Assembly: GCF_002051585.1 (NCBI RefSeq)
Contig: NZ_MZGX01000024.1
Location: forward strand, 31,034-95,033
DNA from: Ruminiclostridium hungatei
Lineage (GTDB): Bacteria; Bacillota; Clostridia; Acetivibrionales; DSM-1351
Reading direction: 5' to 3'
DNA length: 64,000 bases
Shown here in pieces: positions 56,050 to 64,000 of this stretch. The notes under the pieces are model-generated. The model was not told where the DNA came from. It was given only the letters and a program-made list of their open reading frames with translations, and made no database searches. The translations under genes were made by a program, and so were the position numbers. The stretch's first letter is position 1. Every line of letters begins with the position of its first letter.

Positions 56050-57018
56050 ATGGAGGAGAATATGGCAAAGAAGCTTTTATCAGTCGTGGTTCCTGTCTAC
56101 AATGAGCAGGAGGTAATAGATGAGACTTTCAGGCGTCTGTCTGCAACATTTAAAGACTACTTCATGGACATTGAGTATATTTTTATTAATGATGGAAGCA
56201 AGGATAATACATATTTCAAGCTTAGGGACATAGCCTCTTCAAATAAGGAAGTACGTGTTATCAACTTTGCCAGGAATTTTGGACACCAGATTGCAATTAC
56301 AGCCGGAATGGACTATGCAAAGGGAGATGCCATAGTTATAATAGATGCGGATTTGCAGGACCCTCCCCAGGTTATTCTGCAAATGGTGGACAAGTGGAAG
56401 GAAGGCTATCAGGTGGTATACGGCAAAAGGCTCCAAAGAGAAGGCGAGACCTTCTTTAAAAAGCTTACTGCCAAGGTTTTTTACAGGTTCCTGGACAGTA
56501 TGACCGATGTGAAGCTTCCTGTTGATGTGGGAGATTTCAGGCTCATTGACAGAAAAGTATGCGATGCGATGAAATGCCTGCCTGAAAGGTCAAGGTATGT
56601 AAGAGGCCTGGTAAGCTGGGTGGGCTTTAGGCAGACCAGCGTTGAATACCACAGGGAGAAGCGCTTTGCAGGTGAAACAAAATATCCCTTGAGTAAAATG
56701 CTGAAGCTTGCAGGGGACGGTATATTTTCTTTTTCCTACAAGCCGTTGAAGCTGGCAACATTTTTGGGCATGCTGGTTTCAGCTTTTAGCTTTATCTATC
56801 TTATTATTGTTCTGGTGCAGAGGATAGTGAAGAATGATGTTGCTTCAGGCTGGGCCTCCTCCATGGCCGTATCCCTGTTCCTTAACGGAGTCATGCTCAT
56901 CGTCATAGGAATTATGGGGGAATATGTAGGCAGGATATATGAAGAGGTTAAAGCAAGGCCCTTATATGTGGTTGGAGAATTAATGGGCTTTGGGGAAGAC
57001 AGGGACAAACAGGAATAA
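56050..57018 (+). CDS. GT2 glycosyltransferase of the GtrB/DPM1 type
   Basis: 322 residues. A family 2 glycosyltransferase (VVPVYNEQEVIDET, the metal-binding IDADLQDPPQ and RSRYVRGLVSW) with two C-terminal membrane helices (about 233-257 and 270-293). Such enzymes transfer a sugar from a nucleotide donor to undecaprenyl or another polyprenyl phosphate at the inner face of the membrane. ATG 56050 and in-frame ATG 56062 both have RBSs; the longer is given. Confidence 0.9.
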   Translation: MEENMAKKLLSVVVPVYNEQEVIDETFRRLSATFKDYFMDIEYIFINDGSKDNTYFKLRDIASSNKEVRVINFARNFGHQIAITAGMDYAKGDAIVIIDADLQDPPQVILQMVDKWKEGYQVVYGKRLQREGETFFKKLTAKVFYRFLDSMTDVKLPVDVGDFRLIDRKVCDAMKCLPERSRYVRGLVSWVGFRQTSVEYHREKRFAGETKYPLSKMLKLAGDGIFSFSYKPLKLATFLGMLVSAFSFIYLIIVLVQRIVKNDVASGWASSMAVSLFLNGVMLIVIGIMGEYVGRIYEEVKARPLYVVGELMGFGEDRDKQE

Positions 57019-57078
57019 ACGGGCAGGACAAGCTTATGCAGGTTTAAATGTTACTTTAATTAATGGGGGGTTGAATTT

Positions 57079-57873
57079 ATGAAACAATATCTGGAACTGT
57101 GCAGGCACATATTGGCAAACGGCACAAAAAAGGAAGACAGAACCGGGACAGGCACTATCAGCACCTTTGGCTATCAAATGAGATTTAATCTTCAGGAAGG
57201 CTTCCCGCTTTTGACGACCAAAAAGCTGCATTTAAGGTCTATAATCCATGAGCTGCTTTGGTTCATAAAAGGTGAGACAAATATAAAATATCTGAAAGAC
57301 AACGGAGTATCCATATGGGATGAATGGGCGGACGAAAATGGCGAGCTGGGGCCGGTGTACGGACATCAGTGGAGATCCTGGGGCACTGCCGACGGAAATC
57401 AGATAGACCAGCTCAGCCAGGTGATTTCTCAAATCAAGAACAATCCGGATTCCAGAAGAATTATAGTTTGCTCCTGGAATGTGGGAGAATTGAATAAAAT
57501 GGCTCTGCCACCCTGTCATTGCTTTTATCAGTTTTATGTGGCAAACGGCACACTGTCCTGCCAATTGTATCAGCGAAGTGCGGATGTTTTTATCGGTGTG
57601 CCTTTCAACATAGCCTCATATGCCTTGTTTACCATGATGGTTGCACAGGCATGCGGTTTGAAGCCCGGTGAATTTGTCCATACTCTGGGAGACGCACATA
57701 TTTACCTGAACCATCTGGAGCAGGTTGACCTTCAGCTTTCCAGAGAGCCGAGAGGCCTGCCAAAGATGGTAATAAATCCTGAGGTCAGGGATATCTTTAA
57801 CTTTAAGTTTGAAGACTTTACACTGGTGGACTATGACCCGCATCCACATATAAAGGGAGCTGTGGCCGTATGA
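57079..57873 (+). CDS. thyA: Thymidylate synthase
   Basis: 264 residues, the length of E. coli ThyA. It makes dTMP from dUMP with methylene-tetrahydrofolate. The catalytic Cys is in [13 protein letters not shown], the phosphate-binding arginine block is [11 protein letters not shown], and [20 protein letters not shown] is present. ATG 57079, overlapping dfrA by ATGA, which couples the reductase needed to recycle the dihydrofolate it releases. Confidence 0.97.
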   Translation: MKQYLELCRHILANGTKKEDRTGTGTISTFGYQMRFNLQEGFPLLTTKKLHLRSIIHELLWFIKGETNIKYLKDNGVSIWDEWADENGELGPVYGHQWRSWGTADGNQIDQLSQVISQIKNNPDSRRIIVCSWNVGELNKMALPPCHCFYQFYVANGTLSCQLYQRSADVFIGVPFNIASYALFTMMVAQACGLKPGEFVHTLGDAHIYLNHLEQVDLQLSREPRGLPKMVINPEVRDIFNFKFEDFTLVDYDPHPHIKGAVAV

Positions 57874-58352
57874 TATCAATGATTTGGGCCATGGGCAGAA
57901 ATAATGCTCTTGGCTGTAAAAACAGGATGCCCTGGCATCTTCCGGCGGATTTTGCCTACTTCAAGCGCACAACGCTGGGAAAGCCGGTGATTATGGGCAG
58001 AAAGACCTTTGAGTCCATTGGAAAGCCGCTTCCGGGCAGAACCAACGTGGTTATAACCAGGGATTCGAAATTCAGGCCCCAGGGGTGTATAACCGTGCAT
58101 TCAATAGACAAGGCAAAAGCCTTTGCAGCCGGCGGAGAAGCTTTTATAATTGGCGGTGCGGAAATATACGGTGCCTTCCTGCCCGTTGCGGACAAATTAT
58201 ATATAACTGAGATAGATCATACTTTTGAGGCGGATACATATTTTCCCGGAATAGATTATTCAAAGTGGAAGCTTGTCTCAGAAGAGCCGGGGCCCAAGGA
58301 CGAAAAAAATCCGTACGACTACCGGTTTCTGGTGTATGAACGGGCAGACTGA
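57870..58352 (+). CDS. dfrA: Dihydrofolate reductase
   Basis: 160 residues. It reduces dihydrofolate to tetrahydrofolate with NADPH. Motifs: [44 protein letters not shown] and [13 protein letters not shown]. Start ATG 57870 overlaps the thyA stop. No unusual residue is seen in the active site (Asp in PADFAYFK). Confidence 0.96.
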   Translation: MISMIWAMGRNNALGCKNRMPWHLPADFAYFKRTTLGKPVIMGRKTFESIGKPLPGRTNVVITRDSKFRPQGCITVHSIDKAKAFAAGGEAFIIGGAEIYGAFLPVADKLYITEIDHTFEADTYFPGIDYSKWKLVSEEPGPKDEKNPYDYRFLVYERAD

Positions 58353-58412
58353 ATATTCACAGCTTAAAGCAGTTGTAATATTCGTACTGAAGTAAGTAAT
58401 TAAAAAAATAAT

Positions 58413-58441
58413 TTGACAAGGAAATGGCTTTTTGTTATCAT
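58413..58441 (+). promoter_or_regulatory. Promoter of infC-rpmI-rplT
   Basis: TTGACA (58413-58418) and TATCAT (58436-58441) are 17 bp apart. It starts a leader of about 210 nt before infC. Confidence 0.8.
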
Positions 58442-58447
58442 ATTAAT

Positions 58448-58600
58448 GCAAAACAAGAAGAAGTATTCCACTTCTCACCTGGCGAATTTTGATTTGCAGG
58501 GTTAATATCGGTTAAAAAGGCAACAAGCTGCCTTGGTGCGTTTTTGCATAATGACTGAGATTAATAAGTGGATGCTGCTTTTATCCACTTTTTTTATTGT
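58448..58600 (+). ncRNA. L20-type leader with attenuator upstream of infC
   Basis: The leader contains an aagtattccactt segment (58462-58474) that can pair with the terminator 5' arm aagtggat (58566-58573); the terminator is aagtggat / atccactt followed by T7 (58566-58595). This mutually exclusive arrangement, the position before infC-rpmI-rplT and the repression by ribosomal protein L20 known for this operon in Firmicutes identify it. Ligand binding is inferred from the family. Confidence 0.75.
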
Positions 58601-58659
58601 CTAAAATTATTAAGGATTTGAAGTGAAACTTCTGCCTATTATATTCGGAGGTGTCAGTT

Positions 58660-59172
58660 ATTAGCAAAAATGAATTAATGATCAATGAGGATATCAGGGA
58701 CAAAGATGTCAGACTTATCGATAATGATGGTACCATGCTTGGTATCATGGCGACTAAGGAAGCCCAGAAACTTGCTGTTTCTAAGAATCTTGACCTGGTT
58801 AAGATTGCTCCGCAGGGAGTGCCGCCTGTTTGCAAGATAATGGATTACGGCAAATACATGTTCGAGCTTGCCAAGAAAGAGAAGGAAGCAAGGAAGAATC
58901 AAAAGATCATAAGCATAAAAGAAGTCAGAGTATCTCCTTCGATAGAGGATCATGATTTTGAATTCAAGGTCAAGAATGCATACAAATTCTTGAAGGATGG
59001 AGACAAAGTCAAGGTTTCAGTAAAGTTCAGAGGAAGAGAAATGCATTACACCTCAATAGGCATTGAAATTCTTGATAAGTTTGCAGAATTAGTAAAAGAT
59101 GTTGGAACAGTTGAAAAGAAACCAAAACTTGAAGGCAAAAGTATGATAATGATACTTAATCCAAAGCAGTAG
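58660..59172 (+). CDS. infC: Translation initiation factor IF-3, AUU start
   Basis: 170 residues. IF-3 guards start-codon choice on the 30S subunit. The N-domain has INEDIRDKDVRLIDNDGTMLGI, the linker KKEKEARKNQKI, and the C-domain FKVKNAYKFLKDGDKVKVSVKFRGREM. The best start is ATT 58660: RBS GGAGGT (58647-58652) is 7 nt away, while GTG 58651 lies within the RBS and the first in-frame ATG (58678) would remove part of the N-domain. Rare AUU starts let IF-3 repress its own synthesis, as in E. coli and B. subtilis. Confidence 0.93.
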   Translation: MSKNELMINEDIRDKDVRLIDNDGTMLGIMATKEAQKLAVSKNLDLVKIAPQGVPPVCKIMDYGKYMFELAKKEKEARKNQKIISIKEVRVSPSIEDHDFEFKVKNAYKFLKDGDKVKVSVKFRGREMHYTSIGIEILDKFAELVKDVGTVEKKPKLEGKSMIMILNPKQ

Positions 59173-59190
59173 GATAGGAGGAGAATAAAT

Positions 59191-59388
59191 ATGCCAAAGT
59201 TAAAGACTCATAGCGCATCAAAAAAGAGATTCAGAGTGACAGCTACAGGAAAGATCAAGAGAGGTCAGGCTTGGAGAAGCCATAGACTCGTTTCCAAGGC
59301 TACAAAAGCTAAAAAGCACCACAGGTTGGGTGCATACGTTTCAGCTGCTAACGAAGCTGCAATTAGAAAACTTATTCCATATAAATAA
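59191..59388 (+). CDS. rpmI: 50S ribosomal protein L35
   Basis: 65 residues, highly basic, with the family start [20 protein letters not shown] and C-terminal RKLIPYK. RBS ataggagg; 18 bp after infC. Part of the conserved infC-rpmI-rplT operon. Confidence 0.98.
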   Translation: MPKLKTHSASKKRFRVTATGKIKRGQAWRSHRLVSKATKAKKHHRLGAYVSAANEAAIRKLIPYK

Positions 59389-59406
59389 GAGGGAGGACGA
59401 AGGTTT

Positions 59407-59760
59407 ATGGCAAGAGTTAAAGGTGCGATGAGAACTCGCGCAAGACATAAAAAAATATTGAAGCTTGCAAAAGGATATTTTGGAGCAAAGAGCAAGCTCT
59501 TCAGAATGGCCAATCAGGCTGTAATGAAATCTTTAAACTACGCATTCAATGACAGAAGAGCGAAGAAGAGAGATTTCAGAAAGCTTTGGATTGCCAGAAT
59601 AAATGCTGCTGCAAGAATTAACGGTTTATCCTACAGCAGATTTATCAGTGGATTGAAGAAATCAGGAATCGAGCTCAACAGAAAGGTTCTTGCTGATATG
59701 GCAGTGAACGATGCCACTGCATTTGCACAGTTGGCTGAGCTGGCAAAATCCGCAAAATAA
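59407..59760 (+). CDS. rplT: 50S ribosomal protein L20
   Basis: 117 residues ([45 protein letters not shown]). It binds 23S rRNA early in assembly and, in this operon class, represses its own message through the leader before infC. RBS gggagg. Followed by a terminator. Confidence 0.98.
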   Translation: MARVKGAMRTRARHKKILKLAKGYFGAKSKLFRMANQAVMKSLNYAFNDRRAKKRDFRKLWIARINAAARINGLSYSRFISGLKKSGIELNRKVLADMAVNDATAFAQLAELAKSAK

Positions 59761-59778
59761 GAAATAAGGTTTTTACAG

Positions 59779-59816
59779 GGAGTATCTTTTTGACAACCAA
59801 AAAGATACTCCTTTTT
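59779..59816 (+). terminator. Terminator of infC-rpmI-rplT
   Basis: A perfect 13-bp stem (ggagtatcttttt / aaaaagatactcc), 7-nt loop, then T5. Confidence 0.92.
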
Positions 59817-59857
59817 AGCAGTTGCAAAGCTTTATTTTCATGCTTGGAAGGGTGTTT

Positions 59858-61063
59858 ATGAGTAGAGTTGTTTTTTTAGTGGATATGAATGCTTTTTTCA
59901 TAAGCTGTGAAATGTCAAGAAAGCCCGAAATCTCAGGAAAACCTGCAGCGGTTGCCGGTGATCCCAAAAACAGGTCGGGCATAATCCTGGCCGCAAACTA
60001 TGAAGCGCGTAAATTCGGTGTGAAAACCACAATGGTTATTCACCAGGCGTTAAAGCTGTGCCCCGGCATGGTTCTTGTGCCTCCCGACCATCATTATTAT
60101 GAAGAAAAATCAAAAGAGGTAATGTCACTGCTGGGAAACTATTCACCAATTGTGGAACAGAACAGTATTGACGAAGCCTGGCTGGATATGACCGGAACGG
60201 AAGAACTTTTCGGAAGCCCTGTTGAGGCTGCCCGCAGAATTATGACCGATATAAATGAAGGCCTGGGGCTGTGGTGTTCGATAGGAATTTCTGAGAACAA
60301 GCTGCTGGCCAAAATTGCTTCAGAGCTTAAAAAACCCATGGGAATAACGGAATTATGGTTAAAGGACATAAAGCAAAAGCTGTGGCCGCTTAAGGTTACA
60401 GACATGTATGGAGTGGGCCGGCAAACAGGCCTTAAGCTCAATAATCTGGGAATTGTCACCATAGGGGACCTGGCAGGGTATGAGCCAAAAGCACTGACCA
60501 GGCTGCTGGGGAAAATGGGAGCTGAGCTTCACGCCAGTGCAAACGGACAGGACTATTCGCCCGTAACACCACGCAGCACTGGTGAAATGAAATCCATAGG
60601 CAGGTCCACAACCCTATCCGAGGATGTTACCGATGTAGAGGCTATAAGAAATATATTTTACGAATTGTGTGAGGAAGTGGGCTTCGATGCAAGAAAGCAC
60701 AATAAAAAAGCAGGAACGGTTCAGATTACCATCAAATATTCGGATTTTCAGAGTATTACAAGGCAGACAGGAATTGAACCTACTTTTTTGACCAGGGAAA
60801 TATTTGAAAAGGGTTTTTCTCTGCTGAGCCATAACTGGAACAGCTTTCGTCCGGTAAGGCTCATAGGCATAAGTATAACCGGTTTTGAAAGGGAAGGCCA
60901 TTCCAGGCAGCTTTCACTGTTTGAAGAGGACAACCTGCAAAATCAAACCGAAAAAGAGGAAAAGCTGGAAAAAGCAATAGATGACATAAGAACAAGACAT
61001 GGTTTGACTTCCATAACAAGAGCAGCTCAGATCAAAGATAAAAACAAGTACAATAAAAGCTAG
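59858..61063 (+). CDS. dinB: DNA polymerase IV (Y-family)
   Basis: 401 residues. A translesion polymerase with catalytic acidic residues in FLVDMNAFFISCE and NSIDEAWLDMTG, the palm/thumb block WCSIGISENKLLAKIASELKKP, the HhH region MYGVGRQTGLKL and a little-finger domain at 240-350. The C-terminus (QLSLFEED) contains a QLSLF sequence that fits a sliding-clamp binding motif. ATG 59858 (RBS ggaaggg) is preferred over ATG 59822. Monocistronic. Confidence 0.95.
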   Translation: MSRVVFLVDMNAFFISCEMSRKPEISGKPAAVAGDPKNRSGIILAANYEARKFGVKTTMVIHQALKLCPGMVLVPPDHHYYEEKSKEVMSLLGNYSPIVEQNSIDEAWLDMTGTEELFGSPVEAARRIMTDINEGLGLWCSIGISENKLLAKIASELKKPMGITELWLKDIKQKLWPLKVTDMYGVGRQTGLKLNNLGIVTIGDLAGYEPKALTRLLGKMGAELHASANGQDYSPVTPRSTGEMKSIGRSTTLSEDVTDVEAIRNIFYELCEEVGFDARKHNKKAGTVQITIKYSDFQSITRQTGIEPTFLTREIFEKGFSLLSHNWNSFRPVRLIGISITGFEREGHSRQLSLFEEDNLQNQTEKEEKLEKAIDDIRTRHGLTSITRAAQIKDKNKYNKS

Positions 61064-61091
61064 TACAAGTCGGTTGAAACAGGCCGTTGGC

Positions 61092-61805
61092 CTACTTCAA
61101 CTTTGCTTGCATGGTGTTTTTCAAAATCTGTCTCTGCTTTTCAAAAATATATCTGGTCAAAATATCTGAATCTCTTGGAGAAATTTTAATATAATGCAAG
61201 CCTACCTCATATCTCTTATTCTTTTCACTGACATTCCTGATAACCTGGGCAAACACCCTTATGATGGCCGAATCCTCAAGGTTTATGCTTATGTCCAGTA
61301 CCGTGCGCGGGTCCAGAGCCTCCTCAAGAATCATACAAAAGCCGCTTCCGCTGATGTCTTTTGTATAGGCCGGCTTTAGCTGGGTTTCATCCAGCTTTTC
61401 GAATTCAAATTTGTCAGTGCTTATAAACTGCTGGTCAATTATCTTATACTGGCAGTTAAGTACCACGTCAAGCCTGTAAAAGCGCCTTCTCTGAATCTTG
61501 TTGAAATCGCTTATGATAGTTACATCAAATATATCAAGAGCTCCGTTTTTTTTGTGCCCTTTGACCTGGCCTTTGAAGTAAAGAAGTTCATGTCTCTCAT
61601 TGAGGTAATATATAATTATCTTGGAATCTCTTGAGAGAAATTTAAATCTGCCTTCCCCCATAGGTGAAGCTATGCTTATTGTATTATCATCAATAACATC
61701 AACCAGTTGGCTCACGTAGCTGGTGGTTGATTCATCATCTTTTTTATAGGATTCAGGTATTTCAATCTCTAATTTAGTACCAATTTTGATGTCTTTAGCG
61801 TTCAT
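61092..61805 (-). CDS. PilZ-domain c-di-GMP-binding protein (YcgR-like)
   Basis: 237 residues: an N-terminal PilZN/YcgR-like domain (about 1-95) and a C-terminal PilZ domain with the c-di-GMP motifs QRRRFYR (RxxxR) and DISGSGFC (D-x-S-x-x-G). Such proteins link c-di-GMP to flagellar braking or to surface polymer export. ATG 61805 is chosen because ggaga lies upstream; the longer in-frame start at 61862 would add a hydrophobic, out-of-family segment. Convergent with dinB; a hairpin (61073-61101) lies between them. Confidence 0.9.
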   Translation of the reverse strand: MNAKDIKIGTKLEIEIPESYKKDDESTTSYVSQLVDVIDDNTISIASPMGEGRFKFLSRDSKIIIYYLNERHELLYFKGQVKGHKKNGALDIFDVTIISDFNKIQRRRFYRLDVVLNCQYKIIDQQFISTDKFEFEKLDETQLKPAYTKDISGSGFCMILEEALDPRTVLDISINLEDSAIIRVFAQVIRNVSEKNKRYEVGLHYIKISPRDSDILTRYIFEKQRQILKNTMQAKLK

Positions 61806-62067
61806 TAAAAATCTCCATATCAACGTAATAGAATAAAAAAACCAACATGTCCTTAAGTACATTATATTCTAAAAAAAGGGATTTTTCAGTAAAAATATTA
61901 AAATAATAATAAAAATTATTTGCTGCAACCAGTTAAATTTTGCGACATTAATCATATAATAAAGTGAAGAAGGCTTTAACTGTGGACATGCGGCAAAATG
62001 TGATATATAATATTCCCTGGCTGTCGGAGCGTTATAGCTAATCAACTTAATTGGATGTGATTATATT

Positions 62068-62859
62068 ATGGACCGGTTTTTCACTGAAAATAAATATGAA
62101 ACAAAAGGAAACAGGAGAAACATATTTGACAGGCTTTTTTTAAATACCAGATGGTACTTTGTTTACGGCTATGTCAAGGAAGTCATCAAAGGAAGCAGAC
62201 TGGCTCTGAAAAACAAATATGATACTGCCCAGTGGGCACATTCCAGCTACAGGATAGCTAAGAACATAGAGAAAAGCGGAGGCAGGTTTTTTATTGACGG
62301 TATTGACAACATAACAAAGGTTGAGGGCCCTGTGGTTATTGTAAGCAATCATATGAGCACACTGGAAACCTTTGTATTTCCAAGTATAATTTGTCCCCTG
62401 AAGGAATTTACCTATGTGGTTAAGGACAGCCTGATAAACATGCCGGTCTTCGGACGTTTAATGAAAAGCCGCAATCCTATCGTGGTCTCCAGAAAAAACT
62501 CCAGACAGGATTTGCTGAATGTTATAAAGCAGGGCAAGGAAAATATCGAAAAGGGCATATCCATACTGTTGTTTCCCGAGGGTACAAGGCAGGAGAGCTT
62601 TAACCCTGAGAAATTCAATTCCTTAGGCGTAAAGCTTGCAAAAGAAGCCGGTGTTCCTGTAATACCCGTTGCAATAAAAACGGATTTCTGGGGCAACGGG
62701 AAGCTTATAAAGGATATCGGGCCTATCCGCAGGAAAGAGCCTGTCTGCATAGCTTTTGGCGAGCCTGTTTATATAGAGGGGAACGGCAAGGCGGAAAACA
62801 GGCAAATTATTGACTATATTTCACAAAAGGTTGAAGAATTCAAAACATATAAGGTATAA
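62068..62859 (+). CDS. PlsC-type 1-acyl-glycerol-3-phosphate acyltransferase
   Basis: 263 residues. Acyltransferase motifs: VIVSNHMSTLETF (block I), SRKNSRQDL (block II), LLFPEGTRQESF (block III) and GVPVIPVAI (block IV). Block I reads H-x4-E instead of the usual H-x4-D. It would acylate lysophosphatidic acid at the inner face of the membrane. ATG 62068, weak RBS (gatgtga). Monocistronic. Confidence 0.88.
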   Translation: MDRFFTENKYETKGNRRNIFDRLFLNTRWYFVYGYVKEVIKGSRLALKNKYDTAQWAHSSYRIAKNIEKSGGRFFIDGIDNITKVEGPVVIVSNHMSTLETFVFPSIICPLKEFTYVVKDSLINMPVFGRLMKSRNPIVVSRKNSRQDLLNVIKQGKENIEKGISILLFPEGTRQESFNPEKFNSLGVKLAKEAGVPVIPVAIKTDFWGNGKLIKDIGPIRRKEPVCIAFGEPVYIEGNGKAENRQIIDYISQKVEEFKTYKV

Positions 62860-62946
62860 AAATATTAATGCAGAATGTTAAATTAAATAGACTTTTGGGC
62901 TTGTCAAAATGCAATCTTCGTACTAAAATATATAGATGAAGCGTTT

Positions 62947-63023
62947 CGGGAATTAGCGCAGTTTGGTAGCGCGCTTGGTTCGGGACCAAGAGGCCGGGAG
63001 TTCGAATCTCCCATTTCCGACCA
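62947..63023 (+). tRNA. tRNA-Pro (anticodon CGG)
   Basis: A full cloverleaf can be drawn: acceptor cgggaat / atttccg, D arm with gcgcagtttggtagcgc, anticodon stem cttgg / ccaag with loop ttCGGga, T arm gggagTTCGAATctccc, discriminator A and encoded CCA (63021-63023). CGG reads the proline codon CCG. Confidence 0.96.
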
Positions 63024-63028
63024 GAAGG

Positions 63029-63067
63029 CAGCAGCTTTGGAATATTTTCCAGGCTGCTGTTTTTTTA
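63029..63067 (+). terminator. Terminator of tRNA-Pro
   Basis: A hairpin (cagcagc...gctgctg with an inner tgg/cca extension) followed by T7, directly after the tRNA. Confidence 0.85.
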
Positions 63068-63258
63068 TGTCTGAAAAGCGGATGCCTTTCAAAGCAGTTT
63101 GAAATTTGCATCAAGAATTTATTGAATTTAATAGAAAAATATAGTAAAATTAGCAAAAATAATAAATAATGTACAATTTTATCAATTAGGTTTCGCATTA
63201 TTCCCTTCACAAAAAACAGCTTTACCACAGTAAAACATTTCAAAAGGAGAATCTTAAG

Positions 63259-64000
63259 ATGAAAATTTTAAGAAGTGCAGGACGCAGGCTTGTCACACTT
63301 ATTCTTATTGCAAGCTTGCTTGTTACGGCCACACCCGTTGGTGCGGCAAATGACAAAAATGAAAATATTAATGAAAGCTTTATAACCGCCATAAATTCCA
63401 TTGAGAGTTTCAGCGCTGCCCCAAGGCAGGAAATAAAAATAATCACCGATTATCTGAGTATTGATGCAGATTCTCTTATAGTAGCCGAAAAGCAGGGCTA
63501 TTCCGTACAGGATTCCATATCGGTTGCGAAAATCAGAGAAAATACCGACTTGACCTATGAGGAAATAAAACAGGGCATAAGCAGTTACAGCAGCATTTTT
63601 GATTTCCTCATTGCTATTGAACAGTATAAGGGCGTAATTGAAAATTGGAAATTCTCAGCCCGGACCATTTCCGGACTTAAAAAATGCCTCCTTATGAAAT
63701 ACAGCATGCTGAACATCAGAGATGCCGCTATTATCTCAGAGCTTTTTAATTCAGAGGTTTTTGAGGTGGCAAGGCAGAATGCCGATAGCAGTATTTTTGA
63801 AGGCCTGCCTGATAGTTGTACATCAGAAGAAGTGACGGGTGTATATGCCTTCCTGGCAAAATATAAGATAAATCTTAATTGGTTTTTGGATTATACAGAA
63901 AAGAACAATATTAAGTGGAAGGACTTTTATGCCAAGGTGGAGGCATATTTCACGGCTCACAGCCAAAAGGCAGCCTTGGATGACCTGACTGAAAAGACCG
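63259..64000 (+). CDS. Secreted protein, N-terminal part (runs off the window)
   Basis: ATG 63259 with RBS aaaggag opens a frame that stays open to the end of the window (247 codons). A Sec signal peptide (about 1-29, cleavage near TPVGAAND) is followed by helical repeats of about 40 residues with no recognised family: AEKQGYSVQDSISVAKI, FDFLIAIEQYKG, VYAFLAKYKINLNWF. Probably a large surface or secreted protein. Its function cannot be judged from this part. Confidence 0.75.
   Translation, partial: MKILRSAGRRLVTLILIASLLVTATPVGAANDKNENINESFITAINSIESFSAAPRQEIKIITDYLSIDADSLIVAEKQGYSVQDSISVAKIRENTDLTYEEIKQGISSYSSIFDFLIAIEQYKGVIENWKFSARTISGLKKCLLMKYSMLNIRDAAIISELFNSEVFEVARQNADSSIFEGLPDSCTSEEVTGVYAFLAKYKINLNWFLDYTEKNNIKWKDFYAKVEAYFTAHSQKAALDDLTEKT

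Overview
The window is a stretch of chromosome from an anaerobic, nitrogen-fixing, Gram-positive Clostridia-type bacterium, most like the Ruminiclostridium / Clostridium cellulolyticum group. The basis is Firmicutes-style ribosome binding sites (AGGAGG), a T-box in front of thrS, an L20-type leader with an AUU-started infC, S-layer-homology (SLH) anchored proteins, and a clostridial nif cluster: nifH-nifI1-nifI2-nifD-nifK-nifE-nifN-B fusion, split nifV, and a [2Fe-2S] thioredoxin-fold ferredoxin. The genus is an inference; no 16S gene is present.

Layout. 1-707: 3' end of a zinc-dependent polyol/alcohol dehydrogenase. 1069-11568: a long rightward run starting from a strong sigma-A promoter. 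It holds a MoxR ATPase, a DUF58 protein, a coupled 36-codon ORF, a membrane protein, then a FecCD-type importer (two permeases, ATPase, lipoprotein binding protein) and an SLH-anchored binding-protein-like surface protein. 11690-13320 (minus): an AnfO-like nitrogenase accessory gene and a MORN-like repeat protein with a cysteine-rich tail, divergent from nif. 13549-27165: the nif cluster with modB/modC but no modA. nifV-alpha carries a frameshift, and two copies of a mobile-looking palindromic repeat flank the nifV-modBC block. 27489-34279: a small zinc-ribbon protein, a 1725-residue SLH-anchored PHP-domain protein whose Shine-Dalgarno sequence is locked in a 13-bp hairpin, and an AEC-family transporter. 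34388-39740: the purine operon purE-F-M-N-D, with purH absent from its usual place. 39894-45534: nadD, yqeK, a LytR_C-domain protein, rsfS, a MATE exporter, and an ABC-F protein preceded by a 207-bp tandem duplication. 45649-52462: accessory and cell-envelope genes (GNAT acetyltransferase, a decayed transposase fragment, lipoprotein, acyl-CoA synthetase, D,D-carboxypeptidase, ComEA-like protein, a tiny membrane peptide). 52656-64000: FAH-family hydrolase, T-box/thrS, glycosyltransferase, thyA-dfrA, infC-rpmI-rplT, dinB, a PilZ protein, a PlsC-type acyltransferase, tRNA-Pro(CGG), and the start of a secreted protein that runs off the window.

How the parts may work together. Three transcription units that meet around nif each show a sigma-A-type promoter followed, before the first gene, by a terminator-like hairpin: moxR/Fec importer, nifH and, on the minus strand, the anfO-like pair. 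In the moxR and nifH leaders the hairpins directly follow the same heptamer, GACGAAG; nifH has two such units in tandem. This suggests, as inference, that the importer and nitrogenase operons share a leader-based (antitermination) control and that the FecCD-type importer and its SLH-anchored partner supply a metal or metallophore for nitrogenase. This shared leader architecture, with the uncharacterised anfO-linked Cys-tail protein, is the best candidate here for an undescribed system.
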